Shown: positions 35,220-45,206, counted from the first letter of the stretch. The stretch: 64,000 bases of DNA from Pseudomonas sp. P5_109 (GCF_034009455.1 NZ_CP125380.1:5345501-5409500); one strand, 5' to 3'. Made by a program: numbers and translations. Notes: generated from the sequence alone by a model not told the origin.

Positions 35220-36268
35220 TGCGCGGGCGCTTCGATACGCTGTTCGGCCGCCTGTTTGGCGTGCTGCTGCTGGCGATTATCCTCGCGCACCTGCTGGCCT
35301 TTGCCTGGTTTCACCATTACGGCCCGCCGCCACCTCCGCCGCCTCCGGAGTTTTCCGAAGGCCTGGACGGGCCACGTCCGCCACTGGACCCACGCTTCGA
35401 GAAGCGGCCGCCACGGCCGTGGTTCGGCGGCCCCTTGGTGCCCCTGACGTTTCAATTGGTCTCGCTGATCATTGCCGCCTGGTACGGTGCCAAACTGCTC
35501 AGCCGGCCGATCCAGCGCCTGAGTGACGCAGCCGAGCGCCTGAGCGAAAACCTCGACAGCCCGCCACTGGAAGAATCCGGGCCACGGGAAGCACGCCAAG
35601 CGGCGCACACGTTCAACAAAATGCAGCGGCGCATCCTGGAACAGGTCAAGCAGCGCTCGCGCATGCTTGGCGCAGTGTCCCACGACCTGCGCACGCCACT
35701 GTCGCGGCTCAAGCTGCGGCTGGAGAAGATCGACGACGACAAGCTGCAAGGCCAGATGCGCCAAGACCTCGACGACATGATCAACATGCTCGACGCCACC
35801 CTCACCTACCTGCATGAACAGCGCACCAGCGAAGCTGCGCAGTGGATGGACGTGCAGGCATTGGTGGAGTCCCTGAGCGAAAATGCCCAGGACCAGGGCG
35901 CGAACGTCCAGGCCAGCGGCCACTGTGCCCCCCTGCAAGTGCAACCGATGGCCTTGCGTTCCTGCATCAACAATCTGATGGACAATGCCCTGCGCTATGC
36001 CGGACAGGCACTGATTACCCTGCAAGACCATCGTGAACAGCTGGTGATTCGGGTCATCGATCATGGCCCGGGTATCGCCGCGGAGCAACGTGAAGCCGTA
36101 TTCGAACCCTTCTTTCGCCTTGAAGGCTCGCGCAATCGCAACTCCGGCGGCGTTGGCCTGGGCATGACCATTGCCCGCGAAGCCGCGCAACGAATGGGCG
36201 GACAGCTGACACTGGAAGAAACCCCAGGTGGCGGCCTGACGGCGGTGATTCGCCTGCCCCGCGCCTGA
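35219..36268 (+). CDS. Sensor histidine kinase with a polyproline periplasmic segment
   Basis: A 349-residue inner-membrane kinase, partner of the upstream regulator. The first membrane helix (about residues 10-31) is followed by a very short Pro-rich periplasmic loop, including eight consecutive prolines at residues 36-43, then the second membrane helix (about 77-95). HAMP, a dimerisation domain with the phospho-acceptor in AVSHDLRTPLSRL, and an ATPase domain (NNLMDNALRYAG, DHGPGI, GGVGLGMTIAR) follow. The loop of about 45 residues leaves little room for a ligand-binding domain, so the signal may be membrane- or metal-derived. The proline run should need EF-P for translation. Confidence 0.93.
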   Translation: MRGRFDTLFGRLFGVLLLAIILAHLLAFAWFHHYGPPPPPPPPEFSEGLDGPRPPLDPRFEKRPPRPWFGGPLVPLTFQLVSLIIAAWYGAKLLSRPIQRLSDAAERLSENLDSPPLEESGPREARQAAHTFNKMQRRILEQVKQRSRMLGAVSHDLRTPLSRLKLRLEKIDDDKLQGQMRQDLDDMINMLDATLTYLHEQRTSEAAQWMDVQALVESLSENAQDQGANVQASGHCAPLQVQPMALRSCINNLMDNALRYAGQALITLQDHREQLVIRVIDHGPGIAAEQREAVFEPFFRLEGSRNRNSGGVGLGMTIAREAAQRMGGQLTLEETPGGGLTAVIRLPRA

Positions 36269-36285
36269 AAGCCACACCGGCCCAT

Positions 36286-36427
36286 TGTGGGAGCGGGCTT
36301 GCTCGCGAAAGCGGTGTGCCAGACAATATTTTCGTCGACTGACACTCCCTCTTCGCGAGCAAGCCCGCTCCCACACCAATCTGTGTCGATCACAAATCCA
36401 GTGTGGGAGCGGGCTTGCTCGCGAAGA
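36286..36427. repeat. Three REP elements, GTGGGAGCGGGCTTGCTCGCGAA type
   Basis: An inverted pair (36286 to about 36374) plus a third core at 36402-36427 in the orientation of the first. The third probably lost its partner or is half of a second REPIN. The cluster lies between convergent genes. Confidence 0.92.
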
Positions 36428-36450
36428 GGTCCTGAAACCCAATGCAAATC

Positions 36451-37506
36451 TCAGGGCCGGCGATCTTCAACCCGCGCCTGGGTCTTGCTCCAGTCGATCA
36501 ACAGGCTGTAGGCCACCGCCAGCAATGTCGGGCCGATGAACAGGCCGATAAAACCAAAGGCAATCAACCCGCCAAACACCCCAAGCAGCACGATGACCAG
36601 CGGCAGGTTACCGCCACGGCTGATCAGGTACGGTTTAAGCACGTTGTCGACACCGCTGATGACGAATGTGCCCCAGATCCCGAGGAATATGGCCATCCCG
36701 TATTCGCCTTTCCAGGCCAGCCACGCGGTCGCAGGAATCCATACCAGCGGCGGGCCCATCGGGATCAGGCTGAGCATGAACGTCACGATACCGAGCACCA
36801 ACGCTCCCGGCACACCGGCAATCAGGAACCCGATCAGCGCCAGGATCGCCTGGGCCGCCGCAGTGCCGATCACACCGTTCACCACCCGCTGTACCGTGCC
36901 CGCCACCAGTTCAATGTAGTAACCGGCCCGCTGACCGATCAGCCGCTCCAGCAAAGTGTGGACAAACGCCGCCAGGCGCGGTCCGTCACGATAGAAAAAG
37001 AACACGAAGACGATGCTCAGGGTCAGCTCGAGAATACCGCCGCCGATCTGCGCGCTGCGCGCCAGCAACCAGTTACCCACCTGCCCCAGATAAGGCTTGA
37101 GCGACACCATCATCGCCGCGCCCTGCTCATCGATGCTGTTCCAGATCCCTACCAACCGCTCGCCCACCAGGGGAATCGAACCCAGCCACACCGGTGCTTC
37201 CGGTAGCCCCTCGACCTGCGCATCCTTGATGAATGCCGTGGCATCGCGAATATGGTCGGCGAGGTTGAAACCCAGCCACACCAGCGGCGCCGCAACCAGC
37301 ACCATCCAGCCCAGCGTCAGCAATGCCGCCGCCAGAGACTCGCGGCCGTTGAGCCATCGGGTCAACAAGCGCATCAGTGGCCAACTGGCAAATGCCAGGA
37401 CCGCGCCCCAGAACATCGCCGACCAGAACGGCGCCATCACCCAGAAGCTCGCGCCAAACAGCACCACGAGCAGGATCTGCACCAACAGGCGATCATTATT
37501 GATCAT
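36451..37506 (-). CDS. AI-2E family transporter
   Basis: A 351-residue polytopic inner-membrane protein of the AI-2E/YdiK/PerM family. Two N-terminal helix pairs (residues about 8-80), a central amphipathic region, and a C-terminal block of four to five helices are visible, with FVFFFYRDGPRL and LSLIPMGPPLVWIP typical of the family. Members have been linked to autoinducer-2 export, indole or ion transport. I do not claim a substrate. The ATG at 37506 is used; a TTG one codon earlier is weaker. Confidence 0.9.
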   Translation of the reverse strand: MINNDRLLVQILLVVLFGASFWVMAPFWSAMFWGAVLAFASWPLMRLLTRWLNGRESLAAALLTLGWMVLVAAPLVWLGFNLADHIRDATAFIKDAQVEGLPEAPVWLGSIPLVGERLVGIWNSIDEQGAAMMVSLKPYLGQVGNWLLARSAQIGGGILELTLSIVFVFFFYRDGPRLAAFVHTLLERLIGQRAGYYIELVAGTVQRVVNGVIGTAAAQAILALIGFLIAGVPGALVLGIVTFMLSLIPMGPPLVWIPATAWLAWKGEYGMAIFLGIWGTFVISGVDNVLKPYLISRGGNLPLVIVLLGVFGGLIAFGFIGLFIGPTLLAVAYSLLIDWSKTQARVEDRRP

Positions 37507-37575
37507 CAAATGTCTCGAAAAAGTCAGTCAACAAAAGAGTAGGCGAACGCAGCGTACACGTTCGCCCGGTACAGC

Positions 37576-38394
37576 CTATCGCAATAGCTCGATGTGCAGG
37601 CCAGAGCCTTCGGCGCTGCCGGTTTCCATCCGGGCGGCACGCACACCCTGGCCAACCAGGGCCTGACGCCAGGCTTCGGCGTTGGCTCCGGAAATACTGA
37701 CCCGCAAGGTGGTGTCCAGATTCAGTCCGCGAGAAATCAGGCGTAGCCAGGTTTCGTCAGGTGCGCTGTTCAATGTGGAAAAATCGAGCTCACCGGTGCT
37801 CTTGAGTTCACGCAGCAAGGTCGCGGAGGTGGGCAACAACTCGCCCAGCGGTGCCGACGCGTCGAACTGCTCGACATGCAGGTAGGCTTTGCGATTGCCG
37901 CGGGTGATGCTGTACAGCGCGACGAGCGTGTTATCCCGTGGTGCGGCAAGTCGCAGCAGTAAATAGGCTTGTTGATCGTCGGCACCGTACAACTTGGCGT
38001 TGCCGAAGACTTCATTGGCCCAGAGGCTGCTTTCGCCGCAATCGCGCGCCTGGCACCAGAAGAGCAGTCCGGCGTCCTGCTGTTGCAAAGCTTCGCGGGC
38101 AGCGGTGAACGCCTCGATGGATGAATGCTCCGGTGGCAACTCGTAGGTCACCGAAGTGACGTTGCCGCGGGCACTGACCTGACCGTCGAAACGCAACTGG
38201 CCACTGATCTTGCGGATCGAGCCCAAGGGGTAGTTCCGCTCCAGTTCGGCGGCAGGGCGATAGTCGACAATCTGGGCATCGACCATGCGCGGCACTATCG
38301 GGAGGTCCTGACTGCCCGGAACATCGGCGGCGAACAACAAGGGACTGAAACCGCACAGCACCAGCAAACTGAATGAACGCATGGATAGACTCAT
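37576..38394 (-). CDS. DUF4892 domain exported protein
   Basis: A 272-residue protein with signal peptide [18 protein letters not shown] (from residue 5) and mature part starting near [10 protein letters not shown]. The domain DUF4892 fills most of it: [42 protein letters not shown] and YLLLRLA. The C-terminal part (about 200-270) resembles an OmpA-like or ferredoxin-like fold remnant, which I cannot confirm. Its start overlaps the GST stop (ATGA). Function is unknown. The neighbourhood is conserved in P. aeruginosa (PA1622-PA1624 area). Confidence 0.85.
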   Translation of the reverse strand: MSLSMRSFSLLVLCGFSPLLFAADVPGSQDLPIVPRMVDAQIVDYRPAAELERNYPLGSIRKISGQLRFDGQVSARGNVTSVTYELPPEHSSIEAFTAAREALQQQDAGLLFWCQARDCGESSLWANEVFGNAKLYGADDQQAYLLLRLAAPRDNTLVALYSITRGNRKAYLHVEQFDASAPLGELLPTSATLLRELKSTGELDFSTLNSAPDETWLRLISRGLNLDTTLRVSISGANAEAWRQALVGQGVRAARMETGSAEGSGLHIELLR

Positions 38395-39050
38395 CGGATC
38401 AGCATGGCCTGGGCGCCCTTGATGACACTGGCTTCATCGGCACGTTGCGGTACCTGCAGACCCCGCTGCACCGCCGGCCGGGCCTCCAGGGTGGCCATCC
38501 AGCGTTGCAACGCCGTCAAGCCCTCCACCGAGACGCCCGACCACTCGTAACCACGCACCCAGGGAAAGGTGGCGATGTCGGCAATGCTGTACTCGCCGGC
38601 GAGGAACTCCACGCTTTGCAAACGCGTATCGAGCACTTCGTAGAGGCGACGGGTTTCATGCTGATAGCGGTCGATGGCGCCCTGGAGTTTTTCCGGAAAG
38701 TAGCGGAAGAACACGTTGGCCTGCCCTTGCATCGGGCCGATACCTCCCATCTGGAACATCAGCCACTGCAATACCAGCGAACGACCCTTCGGATCGGAAG
38801 GCATCAGCTTGCCGGTCTGTTCAGCGAGGTAAATCAGGATGGCGCCGGATTCGAACACGGCAAAATCGCCGTTGGCGCGGTCGACAATCGCCGGAATCCG
38901 GCCATTGGGGTTGATCTTGAGGAAGTCCGCGGACTTCTGCTCCTTTTTGTCGAAACTCAAGGCATGCACCGTGTAGGGCAGGCCGAGTTCCTCGAGCACG
39001 ATAGAGACCTTGTGGCCATTCGGGGTCGCAGCGGTGTAGAGATCTATCAT
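38391..39050 (-). CDS. Glutathione S-transferase, Nu-class/YfcG-like
   Basis: A 219-residue GST starting at the ATG at 39050 with GGGAG upstream. The N terminus [22 protein letters not shown] holds the Thr-Pro-Asn of the Nu class, which includes disulfide-bond reductases YfcG and Ygh[14 protein letters not shown] and [12 protein letters not shown] give the cis-Pro and Glu-Ser glutathione contacts. It overlaps the DUF4892 gene and follows the hydrolase gene by 50 bp, so a single operon of four genes is likely. Confidence 0.92.
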   Translation of the reverse strand: MIDLYTAATPNGHKVSIVLEELGLPYTVHALSFDKKEQKSADFLKINPNGRIPAIVDRANGDFAVFESGAILIYLAEQTGKLMPSDPKGRSLVLQWLMFQMGGIGPMQGQANVFFRYFPEKLQGAIDRYQHETRRLYEVLDTRLQSVEFLAGEYSIADIATFPWVRGYEWSGVSVEGLTALQRWMATLEARPAVQRGLQVPQRADEASVIKGAQAMLIR

Positions 39051-39100
39051 GGTTGTCTCCCTTTTCAACCCGCCAAGCCTCGACAGTTGCCCGGCACAAG

Positions 39101-39955
39101 TCAAGGAATGGCGAAGAACCGATTGAAACAGTCTGCGACAAGATCTGCACCGGACTCGTCATTGAGATGCAAATGGTGGCCGCCTGGCAGCTGTTCCCGG
39201 CTAAAGGGTAGACGCTCCAGCAATTCCGGGTGTTTGGCGAGCATGCCGTCGGCAGCGAACACCAGCGTTGCAGGACACTTGATCCGCTGGACGAAGGCCA
39301 TGGCCTGTTCGGTGGTAAGACGCAGCGGCGATGGCAGCGTGAGGCGATTGTCGGTGCGCCAGGTGTAGCCGCCCGGCACCGGCATCAGGCCACGCTGCGC
39401 CAGCAGTTCAGCGGCCTCGCGACTGACCGCCACCAGGCCCTTCATGCGCGCCTCGATGGCTCGGTCGAGGGTGTCGTAGACCGGTTTGCGCTTTTCCCGC
39501 AGATCCAGTTGCGCCTGCAGGGCCATGCCCATTCGCTCGGCAGCATTTTCACCTTTGTCTGTAGGAGGAATGATGCCGTCGATCAACGCCAGGTGAGTGA
39601 CTCGCTCGGGCATCGACCCGGCGATGATCAGCGAAGCAATGGCGCCCATCGAATGCCCCATCAACGCAAACTTGCGCAGTCCAAGCTGTTCGGCGACCTG
39701 CAACACATCGTGGGCATAGTCCCACATGGCGTAACCGGCGCCTGGCGGGCGATGCCCGGAATGACCGTGACCGGCCATGTCCAGCGCGATGATGCGCAGG
39801 CCTTTGAGCTTGGGTGCCAGACGGGCAAAGCTGTTGGCATTGTCCAGCCAGCCATGCAGGGCAATGACCGGCAATCCGTCTTCAGGACCGAACAGGTGCG
39901 CCGCCAGTTCGATGTGCGGCAGGCTCAGGCGGACCTCTTCGACGACGTGGCTCAT
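39101..39955 (-). CDS. Alpha/beta hydrolase (first of a tandem pair)
   Basis: A 284-residue alpha/beta hydrolase starting at the ATG at 39955 ([16 protein letters not shown]). The oxyanion segment [10 protein letters not shown], the nucleophile elbow GHSMGA (Ser), and the C-terminal His in [13 protein letters not shown] complete the catalytic set; the acid is probably the Asp in LVFAADGML. It has no signal peptide. The start overlaps the upstream hydrolase stop by ATGA. The pair matches PA1621/PA1622 in position. Substrate unknown. Confidence 0.9.
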   Translation of the reverse strand: MSHVVEEVRLSLPHIELAAHLFGPEDGLPVIALHGWLDNANSFARLAPKLKGLRIIALDMAGHGHSGHRPPGAGYAMWDYAHDVLQVAEQLGLRKFALMGHSMGAIASLIIAGSMPERVTHLALIDGIIPPTDKGENAAERMGMALQAQLDLREKRKPVYDTLDRAIEARMKGLVAVSREAAELLAQRGLMPVPGGYTWRTDNRLTLPSPLRLTTEQAMAFVQRIKCPATLVFAADGMLAKHPELLERLPFSREQLPGGHHLHLNDESGADLVADCFNRFFAIP

Positions 39956-40758
39956 GCGCAATCCTGTTGTCGACGGCCGTCCCAGCGATGGAACAGGCCT
40001 TTGAGCATTTCAGCGGTATCCAGGGGACGTTCGAGCGGAAACATGTGGCCGCCGGGCATGGTCAACGACTCACCCAATGGCAGGCGGTCGACCGAACTGG
40101 CGTGATGGCGCATCACCACGCGGCTGCTGTGCCCGCGAACCACCGCCAGCGGCACCCGCAACTGCCGGGTGCTGCCCGGGCTGGTGTGCGGCACGCCGCG
40201 ATAGATGCTGATTTCCGTGGCCGGGTCGAACCGCAGGCGCAGCTTGTCGTCGACCCGGTGCAAACCATGTTGCAGGTAGGCATCGAAGCACTCCGGGTCG
40301 AAGCCGCGAAACAGGGTTTTACCGGCGAAATATTTCCGCGCGCTGTCCAAGTCGGCGAACTCTTCACGGCGGCCCAGGGTACGCCCGGCCGGCGTCAAGC
40401 GGTCGATGAAACCGAAGCGTTTGGCCGCCCGGATGACCCATCGATCGGTCCGGGTCAGCACTGGCGAGTCGAGCATCACCACCCCGCGATACAACTCAGG
40501 GCAACGCAAAGCCGCATGCAGGTGCAACACGCCACCGAAGGAGTGACCGACGCCCCACACGGGCTCAGCCTGTTGTTGCAGGTGATGGATCAGCTCATCC
40601 ACCAGGTTGTACCAATTGTCGTCCGCCGGGAAACGCGGGTCGTGGGCGTGCTGCTCCAGATGCGTCACCTGAAACTCGGGTGCCAGCGCCGCAAACAACT
40701 TGCCGTAGGTCCCCGAAGGAAATCCATTGGCGTGGGCGAAAAAGATCTGTTGCGACAT
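39952..40758 (-). CDS. Alpha/beta hydrolase (second of a tandem pair)
   Basis: A 268-residue cytoplasmic hydrolase. Motifs: N-terminal IFFAHANGFPSGTY (oxyanion loop), nucleophile elbow GVGHSFGGV, an aspartate in MLDSPVL just after that elbow, and His in MPGGHMFPLERP. It overlaps the next hydrolase gene by four bases and the two may act in one pathway or form a heteromer, though they are not closely alike. It is the first gene of the likely operon running to DUF4892. Confidence 0.9.
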   Translation of the reverse strand: MSQQIFFAHANGFPSGTYGKLFAALAPEFQVTHLEQHAHDPRFPADDNWYNLVDELIHHLQQQAEPVWGVGHSFGGVLHLHAALRCPELYRGVVMLDSPVLTRTDRWVIRAAKRFGFIDRLTPAGRTLGRREEFADLDSARKYFAGKTLFRGFDPECFDAYLQHGLHRVDDKLRLRFDPATEISIYRGVPHTSPGSTRQLRVPLAVVRGHSSRVVMRHHASSVDRLPLGESLTMPGGHMFPLERPLDTAEMLKGLFHRWDGRRQQDCA

Positions 40759-40891
40759 ACCTGCAAATCCATGAGCGAGAACAGGCGTTGATTGTCCGCA
40801 AGACCGCGTCCTACAGCAATGACCGTAACTGACAGGAAGGGTGACAGTCCGGTCAAAGCCATGTGGCCAAAGTCACCGTTGAACAAGCTTG

Positions 40892-40980
40892 TGTGGCGAG
40901 CGAGCTTGCTCGCGCCCGACTGCGCAGCCGTCGTAAAAGCTATTGGGGCAGCCCCGCGGGAGCAAGCTCCCTCGCCACAA
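40892..40980. repeat. REPIN-like inverted repeat, TGTGGCGAGCGAGCTTGC type
   Basis: An imperfect inverted pair, TGTGGCGAGCGAGCTTGCTC at 40892 and GAGCAAGCTCCCTCGCCACA ending at about 40979, with a GC-rich interior. It is a different REP subtype from the others in the window. Confidence 0.8.
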
Positions 40981-41010
40981 GAGCATCTTCAGGCTGCGAC
41001 TCCCCCCTGT

Positions 41011-41454
41011 TTAACGCGCTGGCGGATTCTCTCCCAACGGCACTACCGCCATGGTCAGCCGCGACACACAACTGGCCTTGCCCTCATCGCTGGTCAACCG
41101 AATGTCCCAGACATGGGTCGTGCGGCCGATGTGGATCGCCTTTGCCACCGCCGTCACCCGCCCGCTGCGCAGGCCGCGCAAATGGTTGGCGTTGATTTCC
41201 AGGCCCACGCAATAGAATTTACTGGCATCGATGCACAGGTAGCTGGCCATCGAACCGACCGATTCGGCCAGCACCACCGAAGCGCCGCCATGCAGCAAGC
41301 CGTAAGGCTGATGGGTGCGGTGATCGACGACCATGCTGGCGGTCAGGGACTCGTCGTCGAAGGCCTCGAAACGGATGTCCAGCACTTCGCCGATGGTATT
41401 TTTCTGGATTGCGTTCAACTGCTCGATGTTTGGGAGGGTGCGCCACAGGCTCAT
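41011..41454 (-). CDS. Hotdog-fold thioesterase, YdiI/EntH-like
   Basis: A 147-residue acyl-CoA thioesterase of the hotdog fold, start ATG at 41454 (MSLWRTLPNIEQLNA). The active-site helix reads GLLHGGASVVLAESVGS, where the Glu in LAES is the catalytic base of the 4-hydroxybenzoyl-CoA/YdiI class. It lies 32 bp after the acyl-CoA synthetase gene in the same direction, so the pair may make and hydrolyse acyl-CoAs in one pathway. Confidence 0.9.
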   Translation of the reverse strand: MSLWRTLPNIEQLNAIQKNTIGEVLDIRFEAFDDESLTASMVVDHRTHQPYGLLHGGASVVLAESVGSMASYLCIDASKFYCVGLEINANHLRGLRSGRVTAVAKAIHIGRTTHVWDIRLTSDEGKASCVSRLTMAVVPLGENPPAR

Positions 41455-41486
41455 CGCAGAGTTTCCTTGTTGGTTTTGTTCGTGGA

Positions 41487-43154
41487 TCAATCCTGCCACA
41501 GCACCGCTTCGCTGCGCTCGCTCCATTCTTCAAAGCGCTCACCGTAAGCCGCTTCGATCACATTGCGCTTGATCTTCAAGGTCGGGGTGAGGAAGCCGTT
41601 TTCCACGGCCCAACTGTCCTTGACCACCACCAGGCGCCGCAGTCGCTCATGCTTGTCGAGGGCGCCATTGACCTCTTCAAGCAGTTTTTCCAGGCTGGAA
41701 TGCAAGCCGGCGCGCGCAGCCCCGCCGGCATCCTGCTGGCCGACCGCCGACAACACGCACAACCCCAGCGGCGCACTCAAGCCATCGCCCACCACGCAGA
41801 CCTGTTCGATGCGTGAATGCACGGCCAGGCGATTTTCAATCGGTGCCGGAGCCACGTATTTGCCTTTGCTGGTCTTGAAGATTTCCTTCAGGCGTCCGGT
41901 CAGGCGCAGATTGCCTTCGGCGTCCTCCTCACCCTTGTCGCCGGTGCGCAGGAAGCCGTCCTCGGTAATGGTGTCGGCGGTTTTTTCAGGTTCCTTGAAA
42001 TAACCGAGCATGGTGGCGCCACTGCGTACCATCACCTCCCCGCTCTCGGCGATTCGCACTTCGACTTCCGGGCACGGCTTGCCGATCCAGCCTGGTTTGT
42101 TCTGTCCCGGCATGCAGATGTGCGAATAACCGCAACTCTCGGTCATGCCGTAGACCTCCAGCACGTCCAAGCCCAATTTGCGGTACCACAGCAACAAGGT
42201 CTGCGGCACCGGTGCAGCGCCGGACAGCGCAATGCGCAAAGCATCCAGCCCCAACCCGGCGAGGACTTTATGCCCGACCCGTTTGCCAATGATCGGCAGG
42301 CCGAGCAGGAAGTCCAGGCGTTTTGCCGGGATCTTGCTGTACACGCCCATCTGGAATTTGGTCCAGATACGCGGCACGCCAAACAGTGCGGTCGGGCGCG
42401 CACGCTGCAGGTCAGTGAGAAAGGTGTCCAGGCTCTCGGCGAAAAACACCGTCTGGCCTGTATAGATCGATGCCAGTTCGACGAACATCCGCTCGGCAAC
42501 GTGGCACAGCGGCAGGTAGGACAATAGCCGGTCAGACTCGTTAAGACCGAACAACGACGTGCCGCGGGTGGTGGCAAACCCCAGGTTGCCAAAACTGTGC
42601 ATGACGCCCTTGGGCAGGCCGGTGGTGCCGGAGGTGTAGATGATGGTTGCCAGTTGATCGGCGGCAGGTTTGGGATCGTCCTGGATCGGCGAGCTGCGTT
42701 GCAGGTCCGCCCAACTGAAATCGAACGTACCCGGAGGATGCAGGGGCAGGCTGATGGTCGGCAGGTCGGGGCTGACGCCCCGGGACATGCCTGGCCAGTC
42801 GTCGAGCTTGCCGATGAACGCCAGCGCCGCTTCCGAGTGTTCAAGCACCTGGGAAACCGACTCGGCCGTGAGATTGGGGTACAACGGCACTGAAACGTGC
42901 CCAGCCATCCAGATCGCCAGGTCGGCAATGATCCAGTGCGCACAGTTCTTCGAGATCAGGGCGATATGGCTGCCCTGCGGCAGTTCCCGCGCTCGCAACC
43001 AATGGGCCGCGCAACGGGCCTGATGACCGACGTCCGCCCAGGTCAAGGTCTCGACCTGGCCGCCTCCGACAGGCTGGACCAAAAAGCGCTGGCGGGGATG
43101 ACGGGCCTCACGCTCGTAGAAAACGTCCAGTGGCAAACGAAAAGCAGCAGACAT
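41487..43154 (-). CDS. AMP-binding long-chain acyl-CoA synthetase-like protein
   Basis: A 555-residue ANL-superfamily ligase that forms an acyl-adenylate and then acyl-CoA. Start at the ATG at 43154 (MSAAFRLPLDVFYERE). The P-loop IIYTSGTTGLPKGVMHS (about residue 165), GMTESCGYS and the hinge motif LRTGDKGEEDAEGNLRLTGRLKEIFKTSKGKYVAP are intact. The C-terminal lysine region ends in PTLKIKRNVIEAAYGERFEEW, as in the long-chain class. It corresponds to PA1617. The substrate chain length cannot be told from sequence. Confidence 0.92.
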   Translation of the reverse strand: MSAAFRLPLDVFYEREARHPRQRFLVQPVGGGQVETLTWADVGHQARCAAHWLRARELPQGSHIALISKNCAHWIIADLAIWMAGHVSVPLYPNLTAESVSQVLEHSEAALAFIGKLDDWPGMSRGVSPDLPTISLPLHPPGTFDFSWADLQRSSPIQDDPKPAADQLATIIYTSGTTGLPKGVMHSFGNLGFATTRGTSLFGLNESDRLLSYLPLCHVAERMFVELASIYTGQTVFFAESLDTFLTDLQRARPTALFGVPRIWTKFQMGVYSKIPAKRLDFLLGLPIIGKRVGHKVLAGLGLDALRIALSGAAPVPQTLLLWYRKLGLDVLEVYGMTESCGYSHICMPGQNKPGWIGKPCPEVEVRIAESGEVMVRSGATMLGYFKEPEKTADTITEDGFLRTGDKGEEDAEGNLRLTGRLKEIFKTSKGKYVAPAPIENRLAVHSRIEQVCVVGDGLSAPLGLCVLSAVGQQDAGGAARAGLHSSLEKLLEEVNGALDKHERLRRLVVVKDSWAVENGFLTPTLKIKRNVIEAAYGERFEEWSERSEAVLWQD

Positions 43155-43252
43155 GCGACTCGCTCCTGTGATTTTGGTCTGGAGCAAGCGTAGTCAACCA
43201 AGCAAGTGCTTGGTTGACTATTTCGTACAAAACTTTCGGGGTATGGCGTACC

Positions 43253-43341
43253 TGTGGGAGTGTGGCTTGCCCGCGATGCAGGCTCCGCGGTTTATCAGGT
43301 AAACCGAGTCGATGCCTTCGCGGGCAAGCCACGCTCCCACA
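43253..43341. repeat. REPIN, TGTGGGAGTGTGGCTTGCCCGCGAT type
   Basis: A well-matched inverted pair (43253 and about 43316-43341) with a loop of about 40 bp that itself holds GGTTTATCAGGTAAACC, an imperfect hairpin. The core differs from the GCGGGCTTGCTCGC family. Confidence 0.9.
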
Positions 43342-43352
43342 GAAAAGCGGCG

Positions 43353-43805
43353 CTAAGGGTGCTTGATGCTGTCGAGCTTCATCGACCCGACCAGTAACTC
43401 ATCGCCTTTGAGTTCGGCCAACCCGGCGGTGCTGACTTTTTCCGGCGGATGCCCGGCACCATGTTGCAGGTAACTCAACAAATGCCCTACCAGCGGGTTG
43501 TGGCTGACCAAAAGGACGTTACTCACCGATACCAGTTGCTCGGCCACTTTGTCCGGGTCGGTTTCCGGGGTCAGCCACTCTACGGTGCGGATCTCGGGCT
43601 CGAAGCCCAATGCCTCGCGCACCAGTTGCGCCGTCTGCTGTGCACGCAGGTAGGGGCTGGCATAGATCGCCGTCAACGGCTGACCCATCAACCGCGCCGC
43701 ACTGCTCAACACTTCCTTGCGGCCGTGGTCGGTCAGTGCCCGTTCGGAATCGGCTCGAGTGCCGTATGGCTCGGCTTCACCATGACGCAATACCCAGAGT
43801 TTCAT
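43353..43805 (-). CDS. sixA: Phosphohistidine phosphatase SixA
   Basis: A 150-residue histidine phosphatase with the RHG motif at residues 7-9 (LRHGEAEPYG) and the second histidine in LLVSHNPLVGHLLSYL. SixA dephosphorylates HPt domains, such as that of ArcB in E. coli, and the nitrogen PTS protein. Its start overlaps the DUF4389 gene stop (ATGA at 43802-43805). Confidence 0.93.
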   Translation of the reverse strand: MKLWVLRHGEAEPYGTRADSERALTDHGRKEVLSSAARLMGQPLTAIYASPYLRAQQTAQLVREALGFEPEIRTVEWLTPETDPDKVAEQLVSVSNVLLVSHNPLVGHLLSYLQHGAGHPPEKVSTAGLAELKGDELLVGSMKLDSIKHP

Positions 43806-44149
43806 AGTTTGGGTTCCTCATCTCGGGCCGGATGCGGTGCCGGCGCCACGACATGCGGCGCCTCACCTTCCGGCGTACGTGGCGTCGGCCAGTCGGCGAA
43901 CGGCCAAGGCTTCTGGTCGCTGTGAAAGCTGCCGAAACGACCGATCTGCGCCAGAAACTGGCTCAGGCTGTCGCCGAAATTCATCAGGCTGGCGCTCGGG
44001 GCGCCATAGAACAAACGATAGATCAACTGCACCAGCACGACAGCGCCGAGGATGAACTGCGCCACTTGCCACACCAGCACGAAGACGATCATCCACAACG
44101 CGCGCAGGAGGATGGACTCGTATTTGGCTTCTACTTTTGGATCGTTCAT
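43802..44149 (-). CDS. DUF4389 domain membrane protein
   Basis: A 115-residue protein starting at the ATG at 44149 (MNDPKVEAKYESILLRALW). One or two membrane helices (about residues 15-50, MIVFVLVWQVAQFILGAVVLVQLIYRLF) are followed by a cytoplasmic or periplasmic tail rich in Pro and His. DUF4389 has no known function. It lies between gpsA and sixA and overlaps sixA, as in other Pseudomonas. Confidence 0.87.
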   Translation of the reverse strand: MNDPKVEAKYESILLRALWMIVFVLVWQVAQFILGAVVLVQLIYRLFYGAPSASLMNFGDSLSQFLAQIGRFGSFHSDQKPWPFADWPTPRTPEGEAPHVVAPAPHPARDEEPKL

Positions 44150-44180
44150 GCGCAACTCCCTGCTTTTCTGGCAAGTGTGG

Positions 44181-45206
44181 TTAGTTGAAACCACTGGTGG
44201 AAATAAAGTCGACGTCGGTTTTCGGCTCGCCACGCATCAACAGACCGATGACCTGTTCCAACGTGCGCCCTTCGAACAGGATCGCGTGCAGCCCGGCGAC
44301 CAGCGGCATGTACACGCCAACCTCCTGGGCCTTGGCCTTGAGCACTTTAAGGGTGTTGACCCCTTCGGCGACCTCGCCCAGGCGGGTGACAGCCTCGTCC
44401 AGGCTCAGGCCCTGGCCGAGGGCAAACCCGACCTGATAGTTACGGCTCTTGGGCGACGAGCAGGTCACGATCAGATCGCCCACGCCCGCCAGGCCCAGGA
44501 AGGTCATCGGGTTGGCGCCCTGATTGACCGCGAAGCGGGTCATTTCCGCCAATGCCCGGGTGATCAGCATGCTCTTGGTGTTTTCGCCCATGCCCAGCGC
44601 CACCGCCATGCCGGCAATGATCGCGTAGACGTTTTTCAACGCCCCGCCCAGCTCCACGCCGAAACGGTCGGCGCTGGCGTACACACGAAAGGTACGGCCG
44701 TGCAGCGCGGCCTGAACCTGCTGGCACAGTTCTTCGTCTTCACTGGCGACCACCGTGGCGGTCAGAGCATGTTCGGCGATCTCACGGGCCAGGTTGGGTC
44801 CGGACAGGACACCGATACGCGCTTGCGGCGCGATCTCTTCGAGGATCTCGCTCATCAGCTTGAACGTATGGGCTTCGATGCCCTTGGTCAGGCTCACCAG
44901 GCATTTGCCAGTCAAGCGTTCGGCGTGCGGCACCAGCACCGAGCGCAGCGCGCTGGAAGGCAATGCGACGAAACACAGGTCACAGGTATCCAGGGTGGCT
45001 TGCAGATCGGTGACCGGCGTGACGCCAGGCAAAATCTTGATGCCTTTGAGGTAACGCGGGTTCTCGCGATTGACCCGAATGGCCTCGGCCTGTTCCGGGT
45101 CACGCATCCATTGCAAGACCTGATGCCCATTCTCGGCCAGCAGATTAGCCACGGCGGTTCCGAAACTTCCGCCTCCCAGGACCGCAATCGGGCGCTGTTC
45201 AGTCAT
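44181..45206 (-). CDS. gpsA: Glycerol-3-phosphate dehydrogenase [NAD(P)+] GpsA
   Basis: Cytoplasmic enzyme that reduces dihydroxyacetone phosphate to sn-glycerol 3-phosphate, the backbone of phospholipids. The 341-residue product starts at the ATG at 45206 ([27 protein letters not shown]), directly opening the NAD(P) loop GGGSFG. The catalytic Lys region [18 protein letters not shown] and the C-terminal helical domain are intact. It is divergent from the TonB receptor gene. Confidence 0.97.
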   Translation of the reverse strand: MTEQRPIAVLGGGSFGTAVANLLAENGHQVLQWMRDPEQAEAIRVNRENPRYLKGIKILPGVTPVTDLQATLDTCDLCFVALPSSALRSVLVPHAERLTGKCLVSLTKGIEAHTFKLMSEILEEIAPQARIGVLSGPNLAREIAEHALTATVVASEDEELCQQVQAALHGRTFRVYASADRFGVELGGALKNVYAIIAGMAVALGMGENTKSMLITRALAEMTRFAVNQGANPMTFLGLAGVGDLIVTCSSPKSRNYQVGFALGQGLSLDEAVTRLGEVAEGVNTLKVLKAKAQEVGVYMPLVAGLHAILFEGRTLEQVIGLLMRGEPKTDVDFISTSGFN

